Shown here piece after piece: positions 1 to 6,717 of a stretch of 17,140 nucleotides of DNA. A program made the position numbers and the translations under genes. Under the pieces are notes generated by a model. The model saw only the letters and a list, made by a program, of their open reading frames with translations. It had not been told where the DNA came from and did no database searches. Within the stretch, counting starts at the first letter, position 1, and the number at the start of each line of letters is the position of its first letter. The stretch comes from Brevundimonas vancanneytii (GTDB taxonomy: Bacteria; Pseudomonadota; Alphaproteobacteria; Caulobacterales; Caulobacteraceae): contig CAMCIP010000020.1 of assembly GCA_945874855.1 (NCBI GenBank), forward strand, positions 1 to 17,140. The letters run 5' to 3'.

Positions 1-240
1 TTCCTGCTGATCCGGCCCCAGCAGAAGCGTCAGAAGGCGCATCAGGAGATGATCGCGGCGGTCAAGCGCGGCGACCAGATCGTGCTGTCGTCGGGCCTGA
101 TGGGCAAGGTGACCCGGGTCGAGGCCGATGAGGCCATGGTCGAGATCGCCCAGGGCGTGAACGTGCGGGTGGTCAAGTCGATGATCGCCGACGTGCGCAA
201 CCGCACCGCCGTCACCCCCGCCAACGATTCAAAGGCCTGA
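1..240 (+). CDS. yajC: Sec translocon accessory protein YajC (5' end outside window)
   Basis: The frame is open from base 1 and gives 79 residues ending at TGA 238-240. The first codons read FLLIRPQQKRQKAHQEM. This is the typical YajC junction between its single N-terminal membrane helix and the cytoplasmic domain: a hydrophobic end, then RPQQKR. The following stretch, with VKRGDQIVLSSGL and GKVTRV, is the small YajC soluble domain. YajC joins SecD and SecF in the inner-membrane complex associated with SecYEG. The start codon and most of the membrane helix lie upstream of the window. secD begins 31 bases downstream, the conserved yajC-secD-secF order. The identification rests on motif and context together and is secure. 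Confidence 0.93.
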   Translation, partial: FLLIRPQQKRQKAHQEMIAAVKRGDQIVLSSGLMGKVTRVEADEAMVEIAQGVNVRVVKSMIADVRNRTAVTPANDSKA

Positions 241-271
241 TCGGTCGCACGGCCGACGGGGGTTTGCGCCC

Positions 272-1873
272 ATGATCCATCTGTCCCGCTGGAAGGTCAT
301 CCTTCTGGCCCTGTCCTTCGCGTTCGGGGTGCTGTTCGCCTATCCCAATCTGCTGACCGAGGGTCAGCGGAACGCCCTGCCGGGGTTCCTGCCCAAGAGC
401 GTTTTGAACCTGGGCCTCGACCTGCAGGGCGGCAGCTATCTGCTGCTCGAGGTCGACGTCACCGAGATGCGGGCCAAGCGGGTGCAGAACCTGCAGGAGG
501 ACGTGACGGTGACCCTGCGCGAGGCAGAGATCACCCCGCTGAGCATCCAGCGCGACGAGGCCGGGGCGACGGCGAGCTTCGCCACCCAGGCCCAGGTTGA
601 CGCCGCGGTCGTGCCGCTGCGCAATCTGGTGGCCCAGCCGGGCCTGAACGCGGTGTCGGACCGGACCGTGCAGCGCCTGCCGGGCAACCGGGTGCGGGTG
701 GCCTTCACCCCCCAGGCCATGGACGGCATGGCCTCGACCGCGGTCGATCAGTCGATCGAGGTGGTGCGCCGCCGCATCGACGGACTGGGCACCCGCGAAC
801 CGTCGATCACCCGTCAGGGCACGACCCGGATCGTGGTCCAGGCCCCGGGCGAGAGCGATCCGGCCGCGCTGGAACGCGTCATCGGCCAGACGGCCCAGCT
901 GACATTCCAGTTGGTCGATCTGGAAGGCAGCGTCGAAGAGGCCCTGGCCGGGCGGGTGCCGCCGGGTTCGGAGCTTCTGGAAGGCACGGCGGATGCGGGG
1001 GGCGGCTATTTCCTGGTCAAGCGCCGGGTGCTGGTGTCGGGCGAGAACCTGACCCGCGCCGAGGTCACGACGGACCAGAACAACCAGACCGCCATCGGCT
1101 TCCGCTTTGACGGGCAGGGCGCGCGCCGGTTCGGCGAGGCGACGACCCAGAATGTGGGCAAGCCCTTCGCCATCATCCTGGACGGCAAGGTGATCTCGGC
1201 GCCGAACATCGAGACGCCGATCACCGGTGGCAGCGGCATCATTCGCGGCAACTATACGATCCAGGCGGCCGGCGAGATGGTCAACCTGCTGAACGGGGGC
1301 GCCCTGCCGGCGCCGCTGAACGTGGAGGAGCGCCGGACGGTCACGGCCGAACTGGGCGCCGACGCCGTGGCGGCCGGGGCCCTGTCGACCCTGGTCGGCT
1401 TTCTGATCATCGTGCTGTTCATGTTCCTGGCCTACGGCTTCCTGTTCGGCGGCATTTCGGTCATCGGCCTGCTGCTGAACGGCACCCTGATTGTGGCGGC
1501 CATGTCGATGACCGGGGCGACCCTGACCCTGCCGGGCATCGCCGGCCTGATCCTGACCTTCGCCGTGGCCGTGGACGCCAATGTGCTGATCTATGAGCGG
1601 ATGCGCGACGAGGCCCGTCAGGGCCGCAGCGTCATCGCCAGTCTGGATGCCGGCTTCAACAAGGCCATGGGCACGATCATCGACGCCAACCTGACGACCC
1701 TGGTGGCGGCCCTGATCATGTTCATCTTCGGGGCCGGACCGGTGCGCGGCTTCGCCTGGACGCTGTCGATCGGCGTCTTCACCTCCATGCTGTCGGCCGT
1801 GCTGGTCGCCCAGGTGGGACTGGCCTGGTGGCTGAAGGTCGCCAAGCCCAAGAAACTGCCGATCGCGGAGTGA
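272..1873 (+). CDS. secD: Protein translocase subunit SecD
   Basis: This is a 533-residue protein, a normal SecD length for alphaproteobacteria. It has an N-terminal membrane helix at about residues 8-27. The LGLDLQGG signature at about residue 47 opens the first periplasmic domain. The large periplasmic region contains RRRIDGLGTREPSI and ends near NGGALPAPL. Five membrane helices follow, including the AVDANVLIYERMRDE motif at about residue 432, whose conserved Asp and Arg belong to the proton-driven RND-type mechanism. SecD works with SecF after SecA to pull or release preproteins on the periplasmic side. A G-rich stretch at 257-262 lies upstream of ATG 272 as a modest ribosome-binding site. 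The stop codon overlaps the secF start (sequence TGATG), suggesting translational coupling. Confidence 0.97.
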   Translation: MIHLSRWKVILLALSFAFGVLFAYPNLLTEGQRNALPGFLPKSVLNLGLDLQGGSYLLLEVDVTEMRAKRVQNLQEDVTVTLREAEITPLSIQRDEAGATASFATQAQVDAAVVPLRNLVAQPGLNAVSDRTVQRLPGNRVRVAFTPQAMDGMASTAVDQSIEVVRRRIDGLGTREPSITRQGTTRIVVQAPGESDPAALERVIGQTAQLTFQLVDLEGSVEEALAGRVPPGSELLEGTADAGGGYFLVKRRVLVSGENLTRAEVTTDQNNQTAIGFRFDGQGARRFGEATTQNVGKPFAIILDGKVISAPNIETPITGGSGIIRGNYTIQAAGEMVNLLNGGALPAPLNVEERRTVTAELGADAVAAGALSTLVGFLIIVLFMFLAYGFLFGGISVIGLLLNGTLIVAAMSMTGATLTLPGIAGLILTFAVAVDANVLIYERMRDEARQGRSVIASLDAGFNKAMGTIIDANLTTLVAALIMFIFGAGPVRGFAWTLSIGVFTSMLSAVLVAQVGLAWWLKVAKPKKLPIAE

Positions 1874-2856
1874 TGGCGATGCGTGGATGGCCCCTGATCC
1901 GACTTCTGCCGACGAAGACGAACTTCCAGTTCGTCAGGTTCGCGCCCGCCTTCGGCGTCCTGTCGACCGTGCTGTGCATCGCCGCCATCGTCGGCTGCTT
2001 CTGGCCCGGCCTGAACATGGGCATCGACTTCCGCGGCGGGGCCTCGATGGAGGTGTCCAAGCCTGCCGGGCAGGAAATCCAGCTGGACCAGGTGCGGGGC
2101 GCGGTTGACGGCCTCGGCCTCGGCGACGTGCAGGTGCAGGGCATCGCCCGCCGCGACACCAATGTGGTCGACGGCTCGACCGCCATCCTGCGCTTCCAGA
2201 TCCCCGAGGACCGCGACCAGACCGAGGTGGTTCGTCAGGTGGAGGCCGCCATCACCCAGGCCGCGGGGCAGGTGACCTATTCCGACGTGGCCGTGGTGGG
2301 ATCCAAGGTCTCGGGCGAGCTGTTCATGTCCGGTCTCCTGGCCCTGGCCAGCGCCGTGGTGCTGATGTTCCTCTACATCTGGTTCCGGTTCGAGCCGCAG
2401 TTCGGCTTCGGCGCCATCGCCGGCCTGGTTCACGACGTGATCCTGGTGTTCGGCCTGATCGTGATCATGCGGCTGGAGTTCAGCCTGAACATGGTCGCCG
2501 CCATCCTGACCGTCATCGGCTATTCGATGAACGACACCGTCGTGGTGTTCGACCGCCTGAGGGAGAACCTGCGCAAGTACAAGACCATGCCCCTGCGTGA
2601 GGTCATCGACCTGTCGATCAACGAGACGCTGAGCCGCACGGTCGTGACCGGCATCACCGCCGTGATGGTGCTGGCGGTGCTGGCCATCTTCGGTGGCGCG
2701 GCCCTGTTCGGCTTCTCGATCGCCCTGATGTTCGGCATCATCATCGGCACCTATTCGTCGATCTACGTCGGCGCGCCGATCATCCTGCTGTGGGGCGTCA
2801 AGCGCGGCGTGACGGATCCGGAACCGGTCAAGGTGGGCATGGCCAGCCGGCCGTAG
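1873..2856 (+). CDS. secF: Protein translocase subunit SecF
   Basis: This 327-residue protein starts at ATG 1873, which shares its A with the secD stop. A second ATG at 1879 is possible. The open frame extends further upstream into secD, but the overlap start fits an operon and the family length. An N-terminal helix is followed by the NMGIDFRGG motif at about residue 47 (the SecF counterpart of the SecD signature). After a short periplasmic domain there are five C-terminal membrane helices. MNDTVVVFDRLREN at about residue 219 is the conserved SecF helix with its charged residues. It forms the SecDF complex that uses the proton motive force to complete translocation. A 106-bp palindromic element begins 13 bases after its stop and may separate its transcription from the downstream genes. 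Confidence 0.97.
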   Translation: MAMRGWPLIRLLPTKTNFQFVRFAPAFGVLSTVLCIAAIVGCFWPGLNMGIDFRGGASMEVSKPAGQEIQLDQVRGAVDGLGLGDVQVQGIARRDTNVVDGSTAILRFQIPEDRDQTEVVRQVEAAITQAAGQVTYSDVAVVGSKVSGELFMSGLLALASAVVLMFLYIWFRFEPQFGFGAIAGLVHDVILVFGLIVIMRLEFSLNMVAAILTVIGYSMNDTVVVFDRLRENLRKYKTMPLREVIDLSINETLSRTVVTGITAVMVLAVLAIFGGAALFGFSIALMFGIIIGTYSSIYVGAPIILLWGVKRGVTDPEPVKVGMASRP

Positions 2857-2868
2857 GGCGCGGTTTCT

Positions 2869-2974
2869 CCCTCCCCTTCAGGGGAGGGGCGGCGGCGCAG
2901 CCGCCAGGGTGGGGTGCGTTCGACCAGGCCCCACCCGGATCGCTGCGCGATCCTCCCTCCCCTGAAGGGGAGGG
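2869..2974. repeat. 106-bp nested palindromic intergenic element
   Basis: The ends are perfect 20-nt inverted repeats of each other: CCCTCCCCTTCAGGGGAGGG at 2869-2888 and its reverse complement at 2955-2974. Each end is itself a hairpin, with 8-bp stems and 4-nt loops. Inside are a GGCGGC/GCCGCC stem (2891-2905), a GGGTGGGG/CCCCACCC stem (2907-2914 with 2929-2936) and a GGATCGC/GCGATCC stem (2937-2953). Almost every base can therefore pair. This is the architecture of a REP- or MITE-like mobile intergenic repeat. It contains no coding capacity of its own. It could act as a terminator or RNA-stability element after secF. There is no T-run, so a simple intrinsic terminator is not supported. Confidence 0.85.
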
Positions 2975-3001
2975 AAATGTAATGTGCGGCTTTGATTCTC
3001 C

Positions 3002-3009
3002 GGGGAGGG
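3002..3009 (+). promoter_or_regulatory. Strong ribosome-binding site fixing the start of the PuuD-like gene
   Basis: GGGGAGGG lies six bases before ATG 3016. An in-frame TTG at 2992 would add eight residues, but it lies upstream of this site and has no comparable purine run close to it. ATG 3016 is therefore preferred. Confidence 0.7.
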
Positions 3010-3015
3010 CCATTG

Positions 3016-3639
3016 ATGGGCAAGCTGCTGTCGAACTTCCGCACCACCATCCTGCTGAGCGCGGTGATGGCGGGCGTCATGATCTATGCCTTCCTGCAGG
3101 TGTCGGGGCGCGAGCCGACCGATCCCGACTTCTGGCAGGCGGTGTTCCGCTGGGTCCACGTGGTATCGGGCATCCTGTGGATCGGGCTGCTGTACTATTT
3201 CAACTTCGTCCAGATCCGGGTGATGCCGTCGATCCCGGCCGAACTGAAGCCGGCCATCGGCAAGCATATCGCGCCCGAGGCCCTGTTCTGGTTTCGCTGG
3301 TCGGCGCTGGTGACGGTGCTGGCCGGCTTCGGGGTGATGATCCATCGCGGCCATGCCTATTCGGCCGAGGTCATGAGCTTCGGCTTCGCCGGCGGGCTGG
3401 TGCAGGGCGATCAGGCCTTTGCCCTGATGGGCATCGGCGTCTGGCTGGCCCTGATCATGTTCCTGAACGTCTGGGGCATCATCTGGCCGAACCAGAAGCG
3501 GGCGCTGGGCATTGTGGTGGTCGACGACGAGAAGAAGGCCAAGGCCGCGCGCGTCGCCATGCTGGGCAGCCGGACCAATCTGCTGCTCAGCCTGCCGATG
3601 CTGACGTCCATGGCCATGTACCAGACGCTGTTCGGTTGA
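3016..3639 (+). CDS. PuuD/DUF989-like membrane protein without cytochrome c domain
   Basis: This is a 207-residue membrane protein with about five hydrophobic segments (near residues 9-27, 38-60, 90-110, 130-152 and 180-205). It shows the hallmarks of the N-terminal membrane domain of urate hydroxylase PuuD (Urate_ox_N/DUF989). These are RWVHVVSGILWIGLLYYFNF near residue 38, NVWGIIWPNQK near residue 150, and SRTNLLLSLPML near the C-terminus. Full-length PuuD carries a C-terminal cytochrome c domain. This protein ends before it and has no CxxCH. No purine-degradation genes are nearby, so urate oxidation should not be assumed. It may be a short haem- or quinone-linked relative. It follows the palindromic element and precedes a DUF998-like gene by seven bases, probably in one transcript. 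Confidence 0.8.
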   Translation: MGKLLSNFRTTILLSAVMAGVMIYAFLQVSGREPTDPDFWQAVFRWVHVVSGILWIGLLYYFNFVQIRVMPSIPAELKPAIGKHIAPEALFWFRWSALVTVLAGFGVMIHRGHAYSAEVMSFGFAGGLVQGDQAFALMGIGVWLALIMFLNVWGIIWPNQKRALGIVVVDDEKKAKAARVAMLGSRTNLLLSLPMLTSMAMYQTLFG

Positions 3640-3646
3640 ACCGCGG

Positions 3647-4270
3647 ATGACGCCGGCCCGCCTCGCCTTCGGCCTGCTGGTGGTCGGGGAGCTGATCCAG
3701 CTGGGCACGGTTCTGGTCGGAGGCGCGGTCTATCCGGGTTATGACCACGCCCGGCAGTACATCAGCGAGCTGGGCGCGACCGGAGCCGTCACCGGTCCGG
3801 CCGTCAGCTGGTGGGGGTTCGTGCCCAGCGGCCTGTTGATCACCGCCTTCTGTCTGACCGCGGCCTGGCTGACGCGGCACAACGTCCTGATGGGCGTGGC
3901 CTGTCTGATGCTGGCCTGGTACGGCCTCAGCCTGTCGGCTGCAGGGGTCTATCCGTGCGCCTTCGAATGCGCCCGGACCGGGGCCGGTTTCGACGCCATG
4001 ATGCACGATCTGGTCGGCGGGACCGGCTATCTGACGGGCGTCCTGGGGGTGGCCCTCGCCGCCTTCGCCGTCCGGTCCGGCGCGGCGGGATGGCTGAGGC
4101 CCCTGGGCCTTGTCTGTGCGGTCGTGGCGGCGGTCGGGTTCGGGGCCATCATCGCCGACGTCGAACTGGGCGGCGTCTTCCAGCGCGCCCTTGAGGGCGC
4201 CCTGGCGGTCTTTCTGCTGGCATTCGGCTGGGCCCTGGCCCGGGGTGCCCTGCCGCTGCGCCGCGCTTGA
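3647..4270 (+). CDS. DUF998-like multi-pass membrane protein
   Basis: This is a 207-residue hydrophobic protein with about six membrane helices. After the first helix it has the polar stretch YPGYDHARQYISELGATGA at about residues 28-46. The arrangement of Tyr-Asp, then IS-x-LGA, between helices one and two is typical of the DUF998 family. It also has two cysteines in YPCAFECARTG near residue 105, a possible disulfide on the periplasmic side. ATG 3647 is seven bases after the previous stop. The gene's own stop overlaps the next start (TTGA), so it sits inside a tightly packed operon. The family has no well-established biochemical function and none is proposed here. Confidence 0.75.
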   Translation: MTPARLAFGLLVVGELIQLGTVLVGGAVYPGYDHARQYISELGATGAVTGPAVSWWGFVPSGLLITAFCLTAAWLTRHNVLMGVACLMLAWYGLSLSAAGVYPCAFECARTGAGFDAMMHDLVGGTGYLTGVLGVALAAFAVRSGAAGWLRPLGLVCAVVAAVGFGAIIADVELGGVFQRALEGALAVFLLAFGWALARGALPLRRA

Positions 4271-4899
4271 CCTCCCCGGACGATGCGGACGCCCGGGTCA
4301 GGGCCGCGGACATCGACCGCTGGCTCGCCAGCCGGTTCGTGGCCGATGCGGAGGCCCGGGTCGACCTGATCGCCCTGTACGCCTTCGAGGCGGAGCTGAT
4401 GGCCATTCCGGCCCGGGTCACCCAGCCCCTGCTGGCGGAGATGCGGTTCCGCTGGTGGGCCGATCAGATGGACGGGGTGTTTGCCGGCGAACCGCCCAAG
4501 GGGCATCCGGTGCTGGGGGCCCTGGCCGGCCTTGTGGCCCGACGGGCTCTGGAGCGCGGGCCGATCGACGCCCTGATCGAGGGCCATGTCGGCCGGATGC
4601 AGGACGCCCCGCATGATCTGGACGCCCTGTTCGTCGGGCCGATGCAGGCCGCTGTGCGGATTCTGGCCGGTCCGGGGCATGAGGCGAAGGTGGTCGAGGC
4701 CGGGCGGGTGAGGGGGCTGGCGCAGACGGGGCGGCGGGACGAGGCGCGGGCCCTGCGGGCCGCCGCGAACCGGGCGCTTGATGGCCTGCCCGTGGCAGCC
4801 TTTCCGGCGGTGGCCCCGGCGGCATTGACGGCGCCCGATGCTCCGGAGCCGCTCAAGCGGCTGAGGCTGACGTGGGCGACGCTGAGGGGAAAGATCTAG
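4267..4899 (+). CDS. Squalene/phytoene synthase-family protein, NDUFAF6-like, short
   Basis: This 210-residue protein uses a TTG start that overlaps the preceding stop. The N-terminal half matches the squalene/phytoene synthase fold family as seen in NDUFAF6-like proteins. It has DRWLASRFV, then LIALYAFEAELMAI at about residues 37-50, then LLAEMRFRWWADQMDGV at about residues 56-72. A GHPVLGAL segment and an all-alpha remainder follow. The paired Asp-rich motifs that bind prenyl diphosphate are not visible, and the C-terminal part is a short Ala/Arg-rich tail. It is therefore unlikely to be a terpenoid synthase. In alphaproteobacteria, relatives close to secDF are linked by homology to respiratory complex I assembly. 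That role is inference here. No signal peptide or membrane helix was seen. Confidence 0.75.
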   Translation: MTSPDDADARVRAADIDRWLASRFVADAEARVDLIALYAFEAELMAIPARVTQPLLAEMRFRWWADQMDGVFAGEPPKGHPVLGALAGLVARRALERGPIDALIEGHVGRMQDAPHDLDALFVGPMQAAVRILAGPGHEAKVVEAGRVRGLAQTGRRDEARALRAAANRALDGLPVAAFPAVAPAALTAPDAPEPLKRLRLTWATLRGKI

Positions 4900-4938
4900 C
4901 GAGGTCGTTGGCCGGGCCGGACCCCGTGGCATTGAAGA

Positions 4939-5141
4939 GGTTCATCACCAAGAGCACCAAGAGGCCACCAAGAGCACAAAGGGAGCGAGGTCTCATCAGG
5001 CCCGGCGCCTCCCTTCGCACGATGCAGGATCGCGGCGGTCGCCGCCTTCTTCGCATGGCGCGGATCGGGAGCTCGGCTGCGCCATGGCGCTCAGGACCCT
5101 TGGTGTCCTTGGAGGCCCCTTGGTGATCTTGGTGATGAACC
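4939..5141. repeat. Large imperfect inverted repeat in the 307-bp intergenic region
   Basis: The arms 4939-4983 and 5097-5141 are 45 nt each and match at 39 of 45 positions when one is reverse complemented. Both are built from short CACCAAGA-type units that recur within the arm, beginning GGTTCATCACCAAGA. The 113-nt spacer holds smaller palindromes: GGCGG-tcg-CCGCC at 5034-5046 and the perfect 12-mer GCGCCATGGCGC at 5079-5090. I see no credible gene in 4900-5206. Short open frames there lack ribosome-binding sites and simply read through the repeat. It lies between the ends of two convergent genes, so a bidirectional transcription-end or RNA-stabilising role is possible. No T-run supports a classic terminator. 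Confidence 0.8.
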
Positions 5142-5206
5142 TGCCGGTTCCAGGCACGGGCGGAGACTGAGGGGCAACACCAGCGACCGGCACCTGTGAA
5201 TGAGCC

Positions 5207-6616
5207 TCAGGCCGCGTCCCGCCAGGCCTTGAGCGCCGCCAACGCGCGGAGACTCATCAGCCGCTTCCTGGCCCGGCCCCGATCCTTGGGCGGGATCTTC
5301 CGGCCCTCTTCGTCGACGCGCGGGGCCTCGAGCGGGGGTAGCAGGCCGTAGTTGACGTTCATCGGCTGGAAGGTGGAGATCCCGCCCGGGCCGGCCAGAT
5401 GGCCGCCGGTGATGTGTTCGACCAGGGCGCCGAGGGCGGTTTCCGGCGGCGGGGCGTTCAGGGTGCGGCCCAGCCGTTCGGCGGCGGCGAGGCGACCGGC
5501 CAGCAGGCCCAGGGCGGCGCTCTCGACATAGCCCTCGACCCCCGTGACCTGTCCGGCGAAGCGCAGGGCGGGGCGGGCTTTCATGCGCAGCTGCAGGTCC
5601 AGCAGCTTCGGCGAGTTCAGAAAGGTGTTGCGGTGCAGGCCGCCGAGGCGGGCGAACTGGGCGTTCTGGAGACCCGGGATCATGCGGAAGACCTCGGCCT
5701 GGGCCCCGTGCTTCAGCTTGGTCTGGAAGCCGACCATGTTGAACAATGTGCCCAGCGCATTGTCCTGACGTAGCTGGACGATGGCGTGGGCCTTGACCTG
5801 GGGGTCGCGGGGATTGGTCAGGCCGACGGGCTTCATGGGGCCGTGGCGCAGGGTTTCGCGGCCGCGCTCGGCCATGACCTCGATCGGCAGGCAGCCGTCG
5901 AAATAGGGGACGTTTTCCCAGTCCTTGAACTCGGCCTTGGGGCCGTGGAGCAGGGCGTCGATGAAGGCGTCGTACTGGGCCTTGTCCATCGGGCAGTTGA
6001 TGTAGGCGGCGGCGTCGCCGCCCGGGCCGACCTTGTCATAGCGCGACTGGCGCCAGGCGATGTCGAAGTCGATGCTGTCGGCGTGGACGATGGGGGCGAT
6101 GGCGTCGAAGAAGCTGAGCGCGTCCTCGCCCGTCAGGCCGAGCAGGGCATCGGCGAGGGCGGGCGAGGTGAGGGGGCCGGTGGCGACGATGACGCTGTCC
6201 CATTCCTCTGGCGGCAGGCCGGCGATCTCCTCGCGCACCACGGTGACGAGGGGATGGGCCTGCAGCCGTTCCGTCACCGCCTGCGAGAATCCGTCGCGGT
6301 CGACGGCCAGGGCCCCGCCGGCGGGCACCTGATGGGCGTCGCCGCAGGCCAGGATGATCGAGTCCAGTTCGCGCATCTCGGCATGAAGCAGGCCGACGGC
6401 ATTGTATTCCCAGTCATCCGAGCGGAAGGAGTTGGAACAGACCAGCTCGGCCAGGCCGTCGGTCTGGTGGGCGTCGGTCTTCACGCCCGGCACGCCGCGC
6501 ATCTCGTGCAGGATCACGGGCACGCCGGCGCGGGCCAGTTGCCAGGCGGCTTCGGAGCCGGCCAGGCCGCCGCCGACGACGTGGACAGGGGAAATCTTCG
6601 CGGTTGGGGAGGTCAT
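5207..6616 (-). CDS. trmFO: Methylenetetrahydrofolate--tRNA-(uracil-5-)-methyltransferase TrmFO
   Basis: This 469-residue flavoprotein makes 5-methyluridine at position 54 of the tRNA T-loop, using methylene-tetrahydrofolate and reduced FAD. The N-terminal dinucleotide-binding motif VHVVGGGLAGSEAAWQLA is at residues 11-28, followed by a strand ending in the acidic residue of HEMR. CSNSFRSD at residues 60-67 and INCPMD around C208 correspond to the two conserved cysteine motifs of the family; the first cysteine is in the catalytic region. HRNTF and SPKLLD in the C-terminal half also match TrmFO. Length and end-to-end similarity indicate an intact gene. It converges with the squalene-synthase-like gene across the inverted repeat and diverges from the membrane-protein cluster. 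Its start lies within a few bases of the predicted transcription start. Confidence 0.96.
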   Translation of the reverse strand: MTSPTAKISPVHVVGGGLAGSEAAWQLARAGVPVILHEMRGVPGVKTDAHQTDGLAELVCSNSFRSDDWEYNAVGLLHAEMRELDSIILACGDAHQVPAGGALAVDRDGFSQAVTERLQAHPLVTVVREEIAGLPPEEWDSVIVATGPLTSPALADALLGLTGEDALSFFDAIAPIVHADSIDFDIAWRQSRYDKVGPGGDAAAYINCPMDKAQYDAFIDALLHGPKAEFKDWENVPYFDGCLPIEVMAERGRETLRHGPMKPVGLTNPRDPQVKAHAIVQLRQDNALGTLFNMVGFQTKLKHGAQAEVFRMIPGLQNAQFARLGGLHRNTFLNSPKLLDLQLRMKARPALRFAGQVTGVEGYVESAALGLLAGRLAAAERLGRTLNAPPPETALGALVEHITGGHLAGPGGISTFQPMNVNYGLLPPLEAPRVDEEGRKIPPKDRGRARKRLMSLRALAALKAWRDAA

Positions 6617-6622
6617 CGCGGC

Positions 6623-6651
6623 TTTCTAGCCACAGCCGCGCGCTTCGTCAG
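6623..6651 (-). promoter_or_regulatory. Predicted housekeeping promoter of trmFO, possibly leaderless
   Basis: Read on the minus strand, CTGACGA (6651-6645) is followed by 14 bases and then GCTAGAAA (6630-6623). This closely matches the Caulobacter housekeeping pattern TTGACGS-N10-14-GCTANAWC: six of seven bases in the first box if the first T is relaxed and the last S is A, and all but the last base in the second. The expected transcription start is about 6616-6618, at or just before the A of the trmFO ATG at 6616. That leaves no room for a ribosome-binding site. Confidence 0.5.
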
Positions 6652-6717
6652 CCACGGACTGGTCCGACAGCCGTGCGACGGAATAGACTGGGCATTGGCA
6701 TTCCCGGGGGGGCAGGC

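Noticed and set aside
2790..3650. 286-codon plus-strand frame reading through the palindromic element into the PuuD-like gene
   Set aside because: It is out of frame with both secF and the PuuD-like protein, is Gly/Arg-rich, and translates the hairpin repeat.
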